Positions 17,480 to 26,367 of a DNA stretch of 64,000 nt are shown one piece after another. The position numbers and the translations under genes were made by a program. The stretch's first letter is position 1. Every line of letters begins with the position of its first letter. The notes below the pieces were generated by a model, which was not told the DNA's origin, searched no databases, and was given only the letters and a program-made list of their open reading frames with translations. Source of the DNA: Nitrosomonas oligotropha (GTDB taxonomy: Bacteria; Pseudomonadota; Gammaproteobacteria; Burkholderiales; Nitrosomonadaceae); the NCBI RefSeq assembly GCF_009833085.1, contig NZ_QRBZ01000005.1, forward strand, positions 29,292-93,291, written 5' to 3'.

Positions 17480-18928
17480 TTATTGCCGGTTATACACCCA
17501 CTGCACCAGCGTATCCATGGCAGCACGGGATTGTCCGGCCTGTTCGTGATTGACAAAAAAGACCACGATGACACGCCGTCCCGACTTATCCAGCAGGTAA
17601 CCGGCCAACGCACGCACATTGTTGAGCGCGCCGGTTTTCATATGCGCCAGCCCTTTCACCGGCGTATCGGTAAAACGGTTTTTCAGCGTGCCGTCCACCG
17701 CCGCTATCGGCAGTGACGAAATGAATTCCGGCATCACCGGACTGTTAAACGCGGCCAGCAGCAATTGCCCCATGTGCCGCGCGCTGATCTGTTCCTTGCG
17801 CGATAATCCGGAGCCGTTCTCCACGATCAATTCTGGAAAGTTGAGTTGTTTGCTTGCCAGCCATTGGCGGATCGCCACCTCGGATTTAGCCAGCGTCGCC
17901 GGTGAACTATTGATCACCACATCGCCGATTCCCAGCGTTAGATACAGCTGGCGCGCGGCGATATTGTTACTGAATTTATTGATGCCGCGGATAATATCCG
18001 CCAGCGGCGGGGATTGATAAATCTTCAATGGCGATAAACTCTGCGGCGTCTGCCCGGACATGACATCGCCATGAAACACACCGCCCTGCTGCCCCCATAG
18101 GCGCTTAAACAAATCTCGGGTATATACGGCACTGTCTTGCAAGCTCAACATATACGATTGCTTGCCGCATTGCCGGGAAAAACTGCCGTTCAGAGCCACG
18201 GTAAAATTATTTTTGTCTTCCTTGTCCGCAACCACGTCGATCGTCAGCAAATTCTGCCAATCACCGCATTTACCTTGCGTCAGTTTCAAATTATTCTGCA
18301 CGCGCAACGATTCCGGCAAGGGATCGACCACAACGCGCACGGCATTTTTTTCCGGCTCCGGGAACAGGTGGATGGTCGATGTGCGGTAATTGATCAGTAA
18401 AGCTTCCGGCAACACGTTATAGGTGCGGTAAGGCTGTCCGTCGAACTCGCCCGGATCGTCGGCGGGAATGTCGTAATGCGAGTGATCGAGTATCAGATTG
18501 CCTTTGATCTCGTGCAACCCGGTTTGCCGCAGGCGATGAATCAACAACCAGAAATTCTCCAGATCCAGCTTGGGATCGCCGTACCCTTTAATGATCAGAT
18601 CGCCATACAGTACGCCGTCAACTATCTTGCCATTGGCGTACAGCATGGTCGACCAGGTATACGCCGGCCCCAGCAATTCCAGCCCGGCGTACGTCGTCAG
18701 CAATTTCATCACCGATGCCGGGTTCATCGCGGCATCGGCATTGACCGCCACTACCGGCTGATTTTTGCCGATTTCCTGAACGTACACACCGGTTGCCGTC
18801 TCCGGAATAGCCAGTTGCTGCAACTTTTGCTTCACCGCCGCTGGCAATCCCTGCGAAAAAGCAACGCCCGGCAACGCGCCGTGCAGGATCAGCAGGCTGA
18901 GACTGAGGCAGAGATAAAAATGTGGCAT
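17480..18928 (-). CDS. dacB: D-alanyl-D-alanine carboxypeptidase/endopeptidase (PBP4 type)
   Basis: Periplasmic serine peptidase of the S13 family that cuts peptidoglycan cross-links or terminal D-Ala. From the start at 18928 the protein has 482 residues and an N-terminal signal peptide (FYLCLSLSLLILHGALPG). Active-site motifs are SVMK (Ser-x-x-Lys, in NPASVMKLLTT), SNN (in NKFSNNIAARQ) and KTG (in HMKTGALNNVRALAGY). The frame is open further upstream to 19018, but that would overlap the preceding lipoprotein gene, whose stop is 22 bases before the chosen start. Confidence 0.93.
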   Translation of the reverse strand: MPHFYLCLSLSLLILHGALPGVAFSQGLPAAVKQKLQQLAIPETATGVYVQEIGKNQPVVAVNADAAMNPASVMKLLTTYAGLELLGPAYTWSTMLYANGKIVDGVLYGDLIIKGYGDPKLDLENFWLLIHRLRQTGLHEIKGNLILDHSHYDIPADDPGEFDGQPYRTYNVLPEALLINYRTSTIHLFPEPEKNAVRVVVDPLPESLRVQNNLKLTQGKCGDWQNLLTIDVVADKEDKNNFTVALNGSFSRQCGKQSYMLSLQDSAVYTRDLFKRLWGQQGGVFHGDVMSGQTPQSLSPLKIYQSPPLADIIRGINKFSNNIAARQLYLTLGIGDVVINSSPATLAKSEVAIRQWLASKQLNFPELIVENGSGLSRKEQISARHMGQLLLAAFNSPVMPEFISSLPIAAVDGTLKNRFTDTPVKGLAHMKTGALNNVRALAGYLLDKSGRRVIVVFFVNHEQAGQSRAAMDTLVQWVYNRQ

Positions 18929-18950
18929 CCGGCTGAATGACCGTAAGAAA

Positions 18951-19283
18951 TTATTTCTTTCCGTTACACAAAGCAAACCCGTCATCCCAGCCCATGCGGT
19001 ACTGGTCATCCTTATCATAGCGGTTCAGGTCTTTAAAAGCCCAGCTGGTTCTTTTTGCGGTTTCGCAACCGTCGATATAGCCCTGCTGCGTATTTTCCGG
19101 ATAACCGGTCAGGTTGTATTTGGGTTTTGCACTTTCCGGCAGCGGGCCTGCGGGCCGTTCCGGTTTCTTACCCGGCAGCGGAAGTTGCTTATCGGACAGC
19201 GGATGCTGCTTATCGGGGATTGTGCTGCACGCGGAAATGATGACGGCTAAAAGAATGACGAAAAACGATGAACGATAACCCAT
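18951..19283 (-). CDS. Small lipoprotein of unknown function
   Basis: A 110-residue protein with a lipoprotein signal (LLAVIISAC, lipid-bearing Cys near residue 19), a proline- and lysine-rich linker with a short repeat (HPLSDKQLPLPG), and a C-terminal conserved-looking part with two cysteines (YIDGCETAKR and YRMGWDDGFALCNG) that may form a disulfide. The ATG at 19283 has AAAGG 6 bases upstream; an ATG at 19301 is possible. It lies between sucD and dacB in the same direction. Confidence 0.75.
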   Translation of the reverse strand: MGYRSSFFVILLAVIISACSTIPDKQHPLSDKQLPLPGKKPERPAGPLPESAKPKYNLTGYPENTQQGYIDGCETAKRTSWAFKDLNRYDKDDQYRMGWDDGFALCNGKK

Positions 19284-19312
19284 GAATGTACCTTTGCTCA
19301 TTACTCAATAAA

Positions 19313-20188
19313 CTACAAAACCGATTTTAACAACTTACCCATTTCCGCCGGGTTGCGCGTGACTTTGATGCCGCACGACTCCATCACGTCGAGTTTTTCC
19401 TGCGCCGTTCCCTTGCCGCCGGAAATGATCGCACCGGCGTGTCCCATGCGCTTGCCCGGTGGCGCCGTAACACCGGCAATGAAACCGGCCACCGGTTTGC
19501 GCATGTGATCCTTGACCCAGCGCGCGCAATCCTCTTCGTCGCTGCCGCCGATTTCTCCGACCATCAGCACGGCATCGGTTTCATCGTCGTCGTTGAATAA
19601 CTGCAACACATCGAGGTGTTTCAAACCATTCACTGGATCGCCACCAATACCGATGCAAGTCGACTGCCCAAGCCCGAGCGCCATCAATTGCGCCACCGCT
19701 TCGTAGGTCAACGTGCCGGAGCGCGACACCACACCGATGCGGCCTTTTTTATGGATATAACCCGGCATGATGCCGATCTTGAGCTCGTCCGGCGTGATGA
19801 TCCCCGGACAATTCGGCCCGATCAGGCGGGTTTTCTTGCCCTGCATGTTGTAACGCGTGCGGATCATATCGCGTACCGGAATGCCCTCGGTGATGCAGAT
19901 CACCAGATCCAGCTCGGCTTCCACCGCCTCGTCGATCGCCGCGGCGGCAAACGGCGGCGGCACATAAATCACCGACACATTGGCGCCGGTTTGTTGTTTG
20001 GCTTCCTTAACGGTAGCATAAATCGGAATGCCTTCAAAATCCTCGCCCGGTTTGCGCGGATTCACCCCCGCAACGAAGCATTCCTTGCCATTGGCATAGT
20101 CGCGGCACATTCGGGTGTGAAATTGCCCGGTTTTTCCGGTTATGCCCTGCGTCATGACGCGACTGTTGCGATTGATCAGAATAGACAT
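19313..20188 (-). CDS. sucD: Succinyl-CoA synthetase, alpha subunit
   Basis: With SucC forms the TCA-cycle enzyme that makes ATP or GTP from succinyl-CoA. The 291-residue protein has the CoA-binding Rossmann start ([23 protein letters not shown]), [10 protein letters not shown], the [10 protein letters not shown] block and the phospho-histidine region [17 protein letters not shown]. It lies 18 bases downstream of sucC. Confidence 0.97.
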   Translation of the reverse strand: MSILINRNSRVMTQGITGKTGQFHTRMCRDYANGKECFVAGVNPRKPGEDFEGIPIYATVKEAKQQTGANVSVIYVPPPFAAAAIDEAVEAELDLVICITEGIPVRDMIRTRYNMQGKKTRLIGPNCPGIITPDELKIGIMPGYIHKKGRIGVVSRSGTLTYEAVAQLMALGLGQSTCIGIGGDPVNGLKHLDVLQLFNDDDETDAVLMVGEIGGSDEEDCARWVKDHMRKPVAGFIAGVTAPPGKRMGHAGAIISGGKGTAQEKLDVMESCGIKVTRNPAEMGKLLKSVL

Positions 20189-20206
20189 AGTGTGCTCCTG
20201 AGATGA

Positions 20207-21397
20207 TTAACTCTGACAACCGCACGAAGACGGTTTCGACTTCGCCGCGTTCACCGCTTTCTGCGCGGCATCGGCCATATCCGTCGCCGAAATGATCGGC
20301 AAACCGGAATCGGCGAGAATTTTCTTGCCAAGATCGACGTTAGTGCCTTCCAGCCGCACCACCAGCGGCACCGTCAATTGCACCTCACGTGCCGCAGCAA
20401 CCACGCCCTCGGCAATCACGTCGCATTTCATGATGCCGCCGAAAATATTGACCAGAATCGCCTGCAATTTGGGATTACGCAGCATCAGCTTGAACGCCTC
20501 GGTCACTTTCTCGGTCGTCGCGCCGCCGCCGACATCGAGAAAATTCGCCGGATTGCCGCCGTATAATTTGATGATATCCATTGTCGCCATCGCCAGTCCC
20601 GCGCCGTTCACCAAACAGCCGATATTGCCATCGAGCGGGATGTACGATAATTCATATTTCGCCGCTTCGATCTCAACCGGATCTTCTTCGTCCAGATCGC
20701 GTAACGCAACGATCTCTGAGTGACGAAACAATGCGTTATCGTCAAAATTCATTTTGGCGTCGAGCGCGATCACTTGTTTTTCCGCAGTCAACGCCAGCGG
20801 ATTGATCTCCAGCAACGACGCATCGGTTTCATCGAACGCCCGGTACAATCCTTGCAGCAACGACGCGGCGCCCGGCAAGCTCTGCGCCGGAATGCCCATT
20901 TTTTGCGCGATCTCCTGCGCCTGCTGCTGGCTCAATCCTGCGATGGGATCGATAAATACTTTATGAATCTTCTCCGGCGTTTCGGCGGCTACTTTTTCGA
21001 TCTCCATGCCGCCCTCGGAACTCGCCATCAAACACACGCGCTGCTGACGCCGGTCGACCACCATACCGGCATAAAATTCTTTCTCAATCCGCACGCCCTG
21101 CTCGATGAAAAGGCGATGCACGATCTGCCCTTCCGCGCCGGTCTGATGCGTCACCAACCGCATGCCCAATATCTCACCGGCACGCCGCCGCAATTCGTCC
21201 AACGACCGTGCCACCTTCACCCCGCCGCCCTTACCGCGCCCGCCGGCGTAGATCTGCGCCTTCACCGCCCACACATCGCCGCCCAATTGCTTGGCCGCAT
21301 TCACCGCCTCGTCGACACTGAAACACGCAATGCCTTGCGGTGTTGCAACGCCGTATTGCCGTAAAATTTCCTTGGCCTGGTATTCATGGATTTTCAT
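20207..21397 (-). CDS. sucC: Succinyl-CoA synthetase, beta subunit
   Basis: ATP-grasp subunit of succinyl-CoA synthetase. The chosen ATG ([12 protein letters not shown], 396 residues) has AAGGAG 11 bases upstream; a GTG three codons earlier is too close to that site. Recognisable blocks are [17 protein letters not shown], the nucleotide-binding [23 protein letters not shown] and [13 protein letters not shown], and the succinate-side [10 protein letters not shown]. The C-terminus has an unusual Cys/Ser tail (SSCGCQS). First gene of the sucC-sucD-lipoprotein-dacB run. Confidence 0.97.
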   Translation of the reverse strand: MKIHEYQAKEILRQYGVATPQGIACFSVDEAVNAAKQLGGDVWAVKAQIYAGGRGKGGGVKVARSLDELRRRAGEILGMRLVTHQTGAEGQIVHRLFIEQGVRIEKEFYAGMVVDRRQQRVCLMASSEGGMEIEKVAAETPEKIHKVFIDPIAGLSQQQAQEIAQKMGIPAQSLPGAASLLQGLYRAFDETDASLLEINPLALTAEKQVIALDAKMNFDDNALFRHSEIVALRDLDEEDPVEIEAAKYELSYIPLDGNIGCLVNGAGLAMATMDIIKLYGGNPANFLDVGGGATTEKVTEAFKLMLRNPKLQAILVNIFGGIMKCDVIAEGVVAAAREVQLTVPLVVRLEGTNVDLGKKILADSGLPIISATDMADAAQKAVNAAKSKPSSCGCQS

Positions 21398-21498
21398 GGA
21401 TATCACTTCTCCTTAAGGTATCAACAACACGCCTTCACACCGGACGATTTTCAGTAGTGCCAGCAATCGGATCGATTCGATTTTGAGTGTATCCGTTG

Positions 21499-21849
21499 TC
21501 ATAGCATCACGCCGGTTTGACGCGCTATTTGGTGAATCGGTTGTTCCCGTGTCTCCGGATCGACAATGATGACGTCGATTTTCTGATCACCGAGCTGCAT
21601 TTGCAATTGACTCGTCAACCGGCATGCGGTTGAAACGCGATCGGCCAGTTTCTGTTCCGTTTCAATCAGTAAATCGATATCTCCACCCTTCTCATCCAAC
21701 CCCGCCCTGGAGCCAAAAATGCGAATACGCGCACCGTCTCCCAGCAAACGAAACACCGTCGCACGGATGATCTCGATTTCCCTGGCCGATAATCTGACTC
21801 TGGAATCGGTGTTACAGCGATGAGAATCGTCAGGATCGAGTTGCATCAT
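21499..21849 (-). CDS. Minimal nucleotidyltransferase-domain protein (MNT type)
   Basis: A 116-residue protein of the DNA polymerase beta-like nucleotidyltransferase superfamily. The core is IRIFGSRAGLDEKGGDIDLLIETE, with Gly-Ser and the two catalytic aspartates of the GSx10DxD pattern, plus a third acid in KIDVIIVD. Proteins of this kind often form MNT/HEPN toxin-antitoxin pairs in which the MNT AMPylates the HEPN toxin. No HEPN gene is seen next to it on either side, so this may be a solitary or orphaned partner. Confidence 0.75.
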   Translation of the reverse strand: MMQLDPDDSHRCNTDSRVRLSAREIEIIRATVFRLLGDGARIRIFGSRAGLDEKGGDIDLLIETEQKLADRVSTACRLTSQLQMQLGDQKIDVIIVDPETREQPIHQIARQTGVML

Positions 21850-22627
21850 TCATCAGAAACCGTGAGCTTGATAGTTAATTTAATCCGTCAAATAAAAAAC
21901 CGCCGAAAGTGAGCGGAGAATATAACCGGAAGCTATTGAGCCTGCCGCGGCAGTCACTCAATTGCATTTCACCAGTGTTCTAAGCTCGTCAGGGCAGATA
22001 ACCAGTAGATCATTTCAATAGGTTGAAATACCGCATTTACCATTACAGCAAGTTTAAATTTTGATTTGTTACATACCGGATAATGTAAGCAGACACCCAA
22101 GGGTGCCACACATGATGCACTTAGCAAGGTTTCATACGCCGCAACACCAGAAGTACTTGATTTTCTTCTTCCGTGCGTTTTTCTGCGTTTATACCAACTC
22201 TCTATTTATCCTATTGCTTAATATGATCAAAGTAAAGAAGCATCTGATTCGTACAGTCAGTTCAGACATATGAGCAGCAAAAAATCGTGGCTGTCAACAT
22301 CATACCAAGCACAAATTTGCTGATGCATGCCTTTCTGTCTGTGTCACCGTGAGCATACGCGTTTTCATTGACGGTTAAAACCGCGCGTTACTCATGAATT
22401 GATGCAATCCATAAATCAACGCAACAAGCGCATCGTATATCCACTTCCACCGTATTGAAAATCCAGCTTAAACTGCGGCGCATTTATTTGACGGCATGCG
22501 GCTGTGGTTTTTATCACTGACTGAACCAACAAAAAATCATATCTTTTGACATCTGCTTTAATTTTGCCGGTTTTATGCAAAACCGGTTCAGCAACGCAAT
22601 GACCCACCCCGTTTGAGGAGATTTATG
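21850..22627. other. Long gene-free stretch
   Basis: About 780 bases without a convincing gene; open frames here are short and lack coding character. The end holds a hairpin-forming inverted repeat (22567-22586) in the leader of the next gene. I see no tRNA, IS end or CRISPR structure. Confidence 0.5.
22567..22586. promoter_or_regulatory. Perfect 8-base inverted repeat in the leader of the exported protein gene
   Basis: CCGGTTTT (22567-22574) and AAAACCGG (22579-22586) surround a 4-base loop, about 28 bases before the ribosome binding site of the gene at 22628. It could be an operator or an mRNA leader hairpin; there is no T-run for termination. Confidence 0.35.
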
Positions 22628-23452
22628 ATGAAAGTAAAAACACTAGCAGCAGCGATTCTGGGTTTGACCCTATCGATGGTTATCACGCACACGCAGGCAT
22701 CGCACGCGGACGGCACCAACACTTCGGAGCTGGTGCACAACGCCGATCTGATTTTTGAAGGCACGGTCGTTAACGTCGAATACCGCACCTCGGATGTTCT
22801 GAAAGCGGACGATGTGGCCATGCCGCATACCTATGTCACTTACGAGATCACCAAAAACTTCAAAGGCCGCTCCAGTGAAGATAAATTGATCACGCTACGC
22901 TTCCGCGGCGGGCCTGACGATGCCGGCAATACCCTGATTATTCCGGGTGTACCGTTATTCCAAGCGGGCGATCAGGACATCGTATTCGTGCGCGGCAACG
23001 GCGTGGAAATTTCGCCGGTGGTCGGCGGTAATTTTGGCCGTTTCCGTATCAGCAAAGACGCCGTGCATTCGGATGCCTGGCAAGAAATCTGGTTGCTGAG
23101 CAACGGCCAGCTCGACCAAGGCAAATTTAATGAAGAAAAGAAAAGCGTGACCCACCGCATCGGTGTCCACGAGTTTACCTTTGAAACCGAAAACAAAGTG
23201 GAATGGACTCCTCCAGCCGATGCTAAAAAGCTGACGCCGGTGCAGTTCCGTAAATTCCTGGGCGACAGCGTGAATCAGCACTATACCCCGCAAGCGCTCA
23301 GCACGCTCAAAGCAGCCAGAAGCGTTCCGGTTCATGAACGATTCTCCATTGGAAAAGCAAAACCGCTGGCCGCACCGGCTGTGACACCGGTTGTCCACAA
23401 GCTTGATCCCGAAGCAATACGCCCGGAAGAAATGACGATCCGCAAACATTAA
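22628..23452 (+). CDS. Exported protein of unknown function, partner of the secreted protease
   Basis: A 274-residue protein with a Sec signal peptide (LAAAILGLTLSMVITHTQA) and no domain I can name. The mature protein begins SHADGTNTSELVHNADLIFEGTVVNV and has a beta-rich first half (TYEITKNFKG, LITLRFRGG, GDQDIVFVRG). The C-terminal third is basic and proline-rich. GAGGAG stands 7 bases before the chosen ATG; an ATG one codon earlier is possible. The next gene, a secreted metalloprotease, follows 66 bases later with its own good ribosome binding site, and a shared transcript is likely. It could be a substrate, inhibitor or chaperone of the protease, but nothing in the sequence decides this. 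Confidence 0.75.
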   Translation: MKVKTLAAAILGLTLSMVITHTQASHADGTNTSELVHNADLIFEGTVVNVEYRTSDVLKADDVAMPHTYVTYEITKNFKGRSSEDKLITLRFRGGPDDAGNTLIIPGVPLFQAGDQDIVFVRGNGVEISPVVGGNFGRFRISKDAVHSDAWQEIWLLSNGQLDQGKFNEEKKSVTHRIGVHEFTFETENKVEWTPPADAKKLTPVQFRKFLGDSVNQHYTPQALSTLKAARSVPVHERFSIGKAKPLAAPAVTPVVHKLDPEAIRPEEMTIRKH

Positions 23453-23518
23453 AACGCATTTCCGCACGGCATCTGAACACTGCATTCACAGCATGAACCA
23501 ACGATTAGGAGACTTATC

Positions 23519-24610
23519 ATGAACGCATCGCGATTCAACCAATTACTTGCCGCGCTGTTTCTGGCAACCATGACTCAACAGGCATCCGCTTACACCACGA
23601 TCAAATGCGGCGGCAGCTCAACCAAATGGAGCGGCAACAATTACACCGTTCGCGCATCAACCGTCGGCTTTCCCGTAGGCCCGTGGCGGGATGCTCTATC
23701 TTCCGTGGTTTCACACTGGAACGGCAATCCTAGCAATTTAAGCTTTGGCGTGGTTTGGAATGAACCCGCCGTTGCCGCCAACAACAATGAAAACGAAGCC
23801 TGGTGGGAAGCCAATAACGGTCCGAACATCGGCACCTATCCGGCAGTTACTTATGTATGGTTTAAAGGCGATTGCACGCTGAAAGAAGCGGATGTCATAT
23901 TCAATAACAGCGTGGCTTTTCACTATACCACCAGCAAAACCAGCCTCTGGCCTTACGGCGGCGCGAACCGGCCATTCCAAACCACCGCTATGCACGAATT
24001 CGGCCATGCCGCCGGATTGGCGCATACCGCCAATACCTATAACATCATGGGATCCGATTGGACGCATATCCACGCCAACGGTGCGACCGCAACCGCTTAC
24101 AGCGGCGAGGATGCCAACAATGGATTGGTAGCGGTGTACGGCCTGTGGACAGGCGGTCCGGAAGACCTCGGCGTGGTGCATTGGAAACATACCGGCAGCA
24201 GCGGCGAATACAGCACGCATGGCCGCACTCGCATTCTCGATACATCGAATATCGAATTGGCAAAAGTGGCTGGCACGGCTGAGCCCGTGTATCGCGTCAA
24301 CAAAGGGCAAACCATCAAGCTCGAGTTGACCTATGAAAACCTTGGCAAAACCAGTCCATTGGCCGCCAAGGTGGGCTATTACCTGTCGAGCAATGACATC
24401 ATCAGCGTGGCCGACCGGTTCCTGGGTGAAGGCAATGTCACTTTATACCGGGGCTTTCCGGACACCACATTCAATACCTCTCTGGTCATTCCAACCGATC
24501 TGGTCAGCGGCCAAATCTATTGGGTCGGCGCCATCATCGATTACAACAATGCCTATAGCGAACGCAGCGAAGCCAATAACGCCACGTACATTGGCATTCG
24601 CGTGAATTAA
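23519..24610 (+). CDS. Secreted matrixin-like zinc metalloprotease with C-terminal CARDB-like domain
   Basis: A 363-residue secreted protein. A signal peptide ends at QASA (residue 24). The zinc-binding helix is HEFGHAAGLAH (His159, Glu160, His163, His169) with a Met-turn in YNIMG (Met177), as in matrixins (M10). The C-terminal part from about residue 255 (LELTYENLG..., GYYLSSND, ..., EANNATYIGI) resembles a CARDB adhesion-type beta domain. A TAGGAG site lies 7 bases before the ATG. No propeptide cysteine switch is evident. It would act outside the inner membrane, but its target is unknown. Confidence 0.85.
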   Translation: MNASRFNQLLAALFLATMTQQASAYTTIKCGGSSTKWSGNNYTVRASTVGFPVGPWRDALSSVVSHWNGNPSNLSFGVVWNEPAVAANNNENEAWWEANNGPNIGTYPAVTYVWFKGDCTLKEADVIFNNSVAFHYTTSKTSLWPYGGANRPFQTTAMHEFGHAAGLAHTANTYNIMGSDWTHIHANGATATAYSGEDANNGLVAVYGLWTGGPEDLGVVHWKHTGSSGEYSTHGRTRILDTSNIELAKVAGTAEPVYRVNKGQTIKLELTYENLGKTSPLAAKVGYYLSSNDIISVADRFLGEGNVTLYRGFPDTTFNTSLVIPTDLVSGQIYWVGAIIDYNNAYSERSEANNATYIGIRVN

Positions 24611-24633
24611 TTCACAACGTATTCAGTTGCATT

Positions 24634-24681
24634 GCAAAAAGCTTCTTCGCTCACACCAAGACACGTGAGCGAAGAAGCTTC
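24634..24681 (-). terminator. Rho-independent terminator of the VOC gene
   Basis: A perfect 16-base inverted repeat (arms 24639-24654 and 24665-24680, 10-base loop) ends, read on the minus strand, in a run of five T. It directly follows the minus-strand VOC gene and would also fold in transcripts of the converging protease gene, where no T-run follows. Confidence 0.8.
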
Positions 24682-24696
24682 CGATTCTGAAAGCAA

Positions 24697-25101
24697 TTAT
24701 CCCCAAGCGGCCTGTTGCAGCACGACGCGGTAACCATCGGGATCGGCAAAAGTCCGGCCATGATATCGCCAGTAAGGATTAAACGGCGGCACCTCGGTAA
24801 AACCCGCATCCAGCATGCGCTGACAGGCTTCCTGCCAATCCTTCAGCTCCGGCAGATAAAAAACCAGCAAATCTTCCGGTGTCGGCGCTGGATTAACGGG
24901 ATGCGTGCGGCAGTAAGTAAATTCCAAGTGATGATCTAGCCCCTTCTTACCCAGCATCACGCCATCGAATCCTTCGTGATCCTCAAAACGGCCGATTTCT
25001 TCAAGACCCAAGCCATGACGATAGAGCGTTACCGATTGTTCCAGATTGCTGACGGGGCGGGCAATGCGTAAATGAAGCGGCATTCTGATTTCAGTGTGCA
25101 T
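24697..25101 (-). CDS. VOC-family (glyoxalase-fold) protein
   Basis: A 134-residue vicinal-oxygen-chelate protein. The first beta-alpha unit is LHLRIARPVSNLEQSVTLYRHGLG, typical of the fold; GLDHHLEFTYCRTH and FADPDGYRVVLQQ carry the remaining likely metal-side residues. The substrate cannot be predicted; related proteins are annotated as glyoxalase or bleomycin-resistance-like. It ends in the strong terminator at 24634-24681. Confidence 0.85.
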   Translation of the reverse strand: MHTEIRMPLHLRIARPVSNLEQSVTLYRHGLGLEEIGRFEDHEGFDGVMLGKKGLDHHLEFTYCRTHPVNPAPTPEDLLVFYLPELKDWQEACQRMLDAGFTEVPPFNPYWRYHGRTFADPDGYRVVLQQAAWG

Positions 25102-25144
25102 AGGATAAATTCAGATTTTTTAGCCTAAAATCATAGTGAATGTA

Positions 25145-25750
25145 CTACTCCAACGCTTCAATATCCAACCTCACACCATACCCCGGTTTTTTATCATCCG
25201 TTTCGCCATGCTTCGTCAAAACCGATCTACACGTCGTGATTTGATCTTCTAGTTCCTTTTCCCTGAGTTTATGGCGGAAACTGTGTGCTTGCTGGCGGCT
25301 GAAGTGGCCGATGGTATGGTTGTGGATTTCAACGCGCACGACGTCGGTATCGAAGGGATTGCTCGCGTCGGGGATCAGCTCGACTTTGAAGTCATGCGAT
25401 TGCGAGGCCGTGGCGGTTTCAAAACGAATACTATTTTCCTGCACCAGCTGCTCGATTACCTTCTGATACGGCTCTGCTGACACGGCGCAGGCAAATTGAC
25501 CCGGTTCCGGCCAGGCATAATGACTCTGCGCTGGTTTGGCATGCGATGGTGCGTTCTTTTTCACATCGGATGCGGCGATTTTGTCCCGGTTGAAATAGAG
25601 AATAACCGCGGAAATGAGCGCTACCGGCAGGATATGCGATTTATCGCTTCCGGCGCCGACGATGAGCCCGAAAAATAGCGACAGTACCAGAATCGACAGA
25701 ATGCTGATTCCCGGTTTCCGGTCAGGCGAAGAATCGGGCCTTTCTTCCAT
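25145..25750 (-). CDS. Membrane protein with a HIRAN-like C-terminal domain
   Basis: A 201-residue protein. After a charged N-terminus two hydrophobic helices (about residues 17-35 and 40-54) form a hairpin in the membrane. The C-terminal part (about 90-195) contains VELIPDASNPFDTDVVRVEI, then IGHFSRQQAHSFRHKL, the strand-turn pattern of HIRAN domains, which bind single-stranded DNA ends in other proteins. The similarity is from memory and modest. The ATG at 25750 follows the glutathione peroxidase stop by 4 bases, so both are probably co-transcribed. Confidence 0.55.
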   Translation of the reverse strand: MEERPDSSPDRKPGISILSILVLSLFFGLIVGAGSDKSHILPVALISAVILYFNRDKIAASDVKKNAPSHAKPAQSHYAWPEPGQFACAVSAEPYQKVIEQLVQENSIRFETATASQSHDFKVELIPDASNPFDTDVVRVEIHNHTIGHFSRQQAHSFRHKLREKELEDQITTCRSVLTKHGETDDKKPGYGVRLDIEALE

Positions 25751-25754
25751 CAAC

Positions 25755-26297
25755 TTATTGTTGCAACGCTTGTTCGATGGCGGTGATCACTGCCGGATCG
25801 GAAGGCTTGGTGTGCGGCGTGAAATGCGCGATCAGCTTGCCGTCGCGCCCGATCAGATATTTCTGGAAATTCCAGGTTGGATAGGTGCCGGATAATTCCG
25901 CCAGTTGCACATAGAATGGATGCGCGTGGCCTTTTTTCACCGGCGTTTTCTCGAACATCGGGAATTTGACATCGTAAGTCAGGCGGCAGAAATCCTGAAT
26001 TTCCGTTTCGGTGCCGGGCTCCTGGCCCATGAAGTCATTGGACGGAAAGCCCAGCACGACAAGCCCCTTTTGTTCATATTTCTCGTACAGCTGCTCCAAG
26101 CCTTCGTACTGCGGCGTGTAACCGCATTTACTGGCGGTGTTGACGACGAGCAATACCTTGCCAGAGTAGCTTTCACATAAATTCACCGTATCGGTCCCCG
26201 CCAGTTTGCGGAAACTCTGATCCAACAGTGAACTGTTGCAGGCGGCATAAACGGGGTTCATCAAAAAAGTAGTGAGTAAAACGAGCAAAATGCGCAT
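25755..26297 (-). CDS. Glutathione peroxidase-family protein, exported
   Basis: A thiol peroxidase of the GPx fold, 180 residues. The ATG at 26297 is preceded by GAGGAG, and gives a signal peptide (ILLVLLTTFLMNPVYA), so the enzyme is periplasmic. The peroxidatic cysteine is Cys58 in NTASKCGYTPQ, and the tetrad Gln/Trp are found in FPSNDFMGQEPG and WNFQKYL. No selenocysteine is coded. The electron donor is more likely thioredoxin-like than glutathione in this compartment. Confidence 0.9.
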   Translation of the reverse strand: MRILLVLLTTFLMNPVYAACNSSLLDQSFRKLAGTDTVNLCESYSGKVLLVVNTASKCGYTPQYEGLEQLYEKYEQKGLVVLGFPSNDFMGQEPGTETEIQDFCRLTYDVKFPMFEKTPVKKGHAHPFYVQLAELSGTYPTWNFQKYLIGRDGKLIAHFTPHTKPSDPAVITAIEQALQQ

Positions 26298-26367
26298 GGT
26301 GATCTCCTCAATCATTGTTGGCTGCATCGGAACGGATAGCAAAGTTTATTCTATCTTACTTCGCGCA

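Noticed and set aside
22061..22273. 70-codon plus-strand frame in the long gene-free stretch
   Set aside because: Starts without a ribosome binding site, and its sequence has no recognisable domain; probably non-coding.
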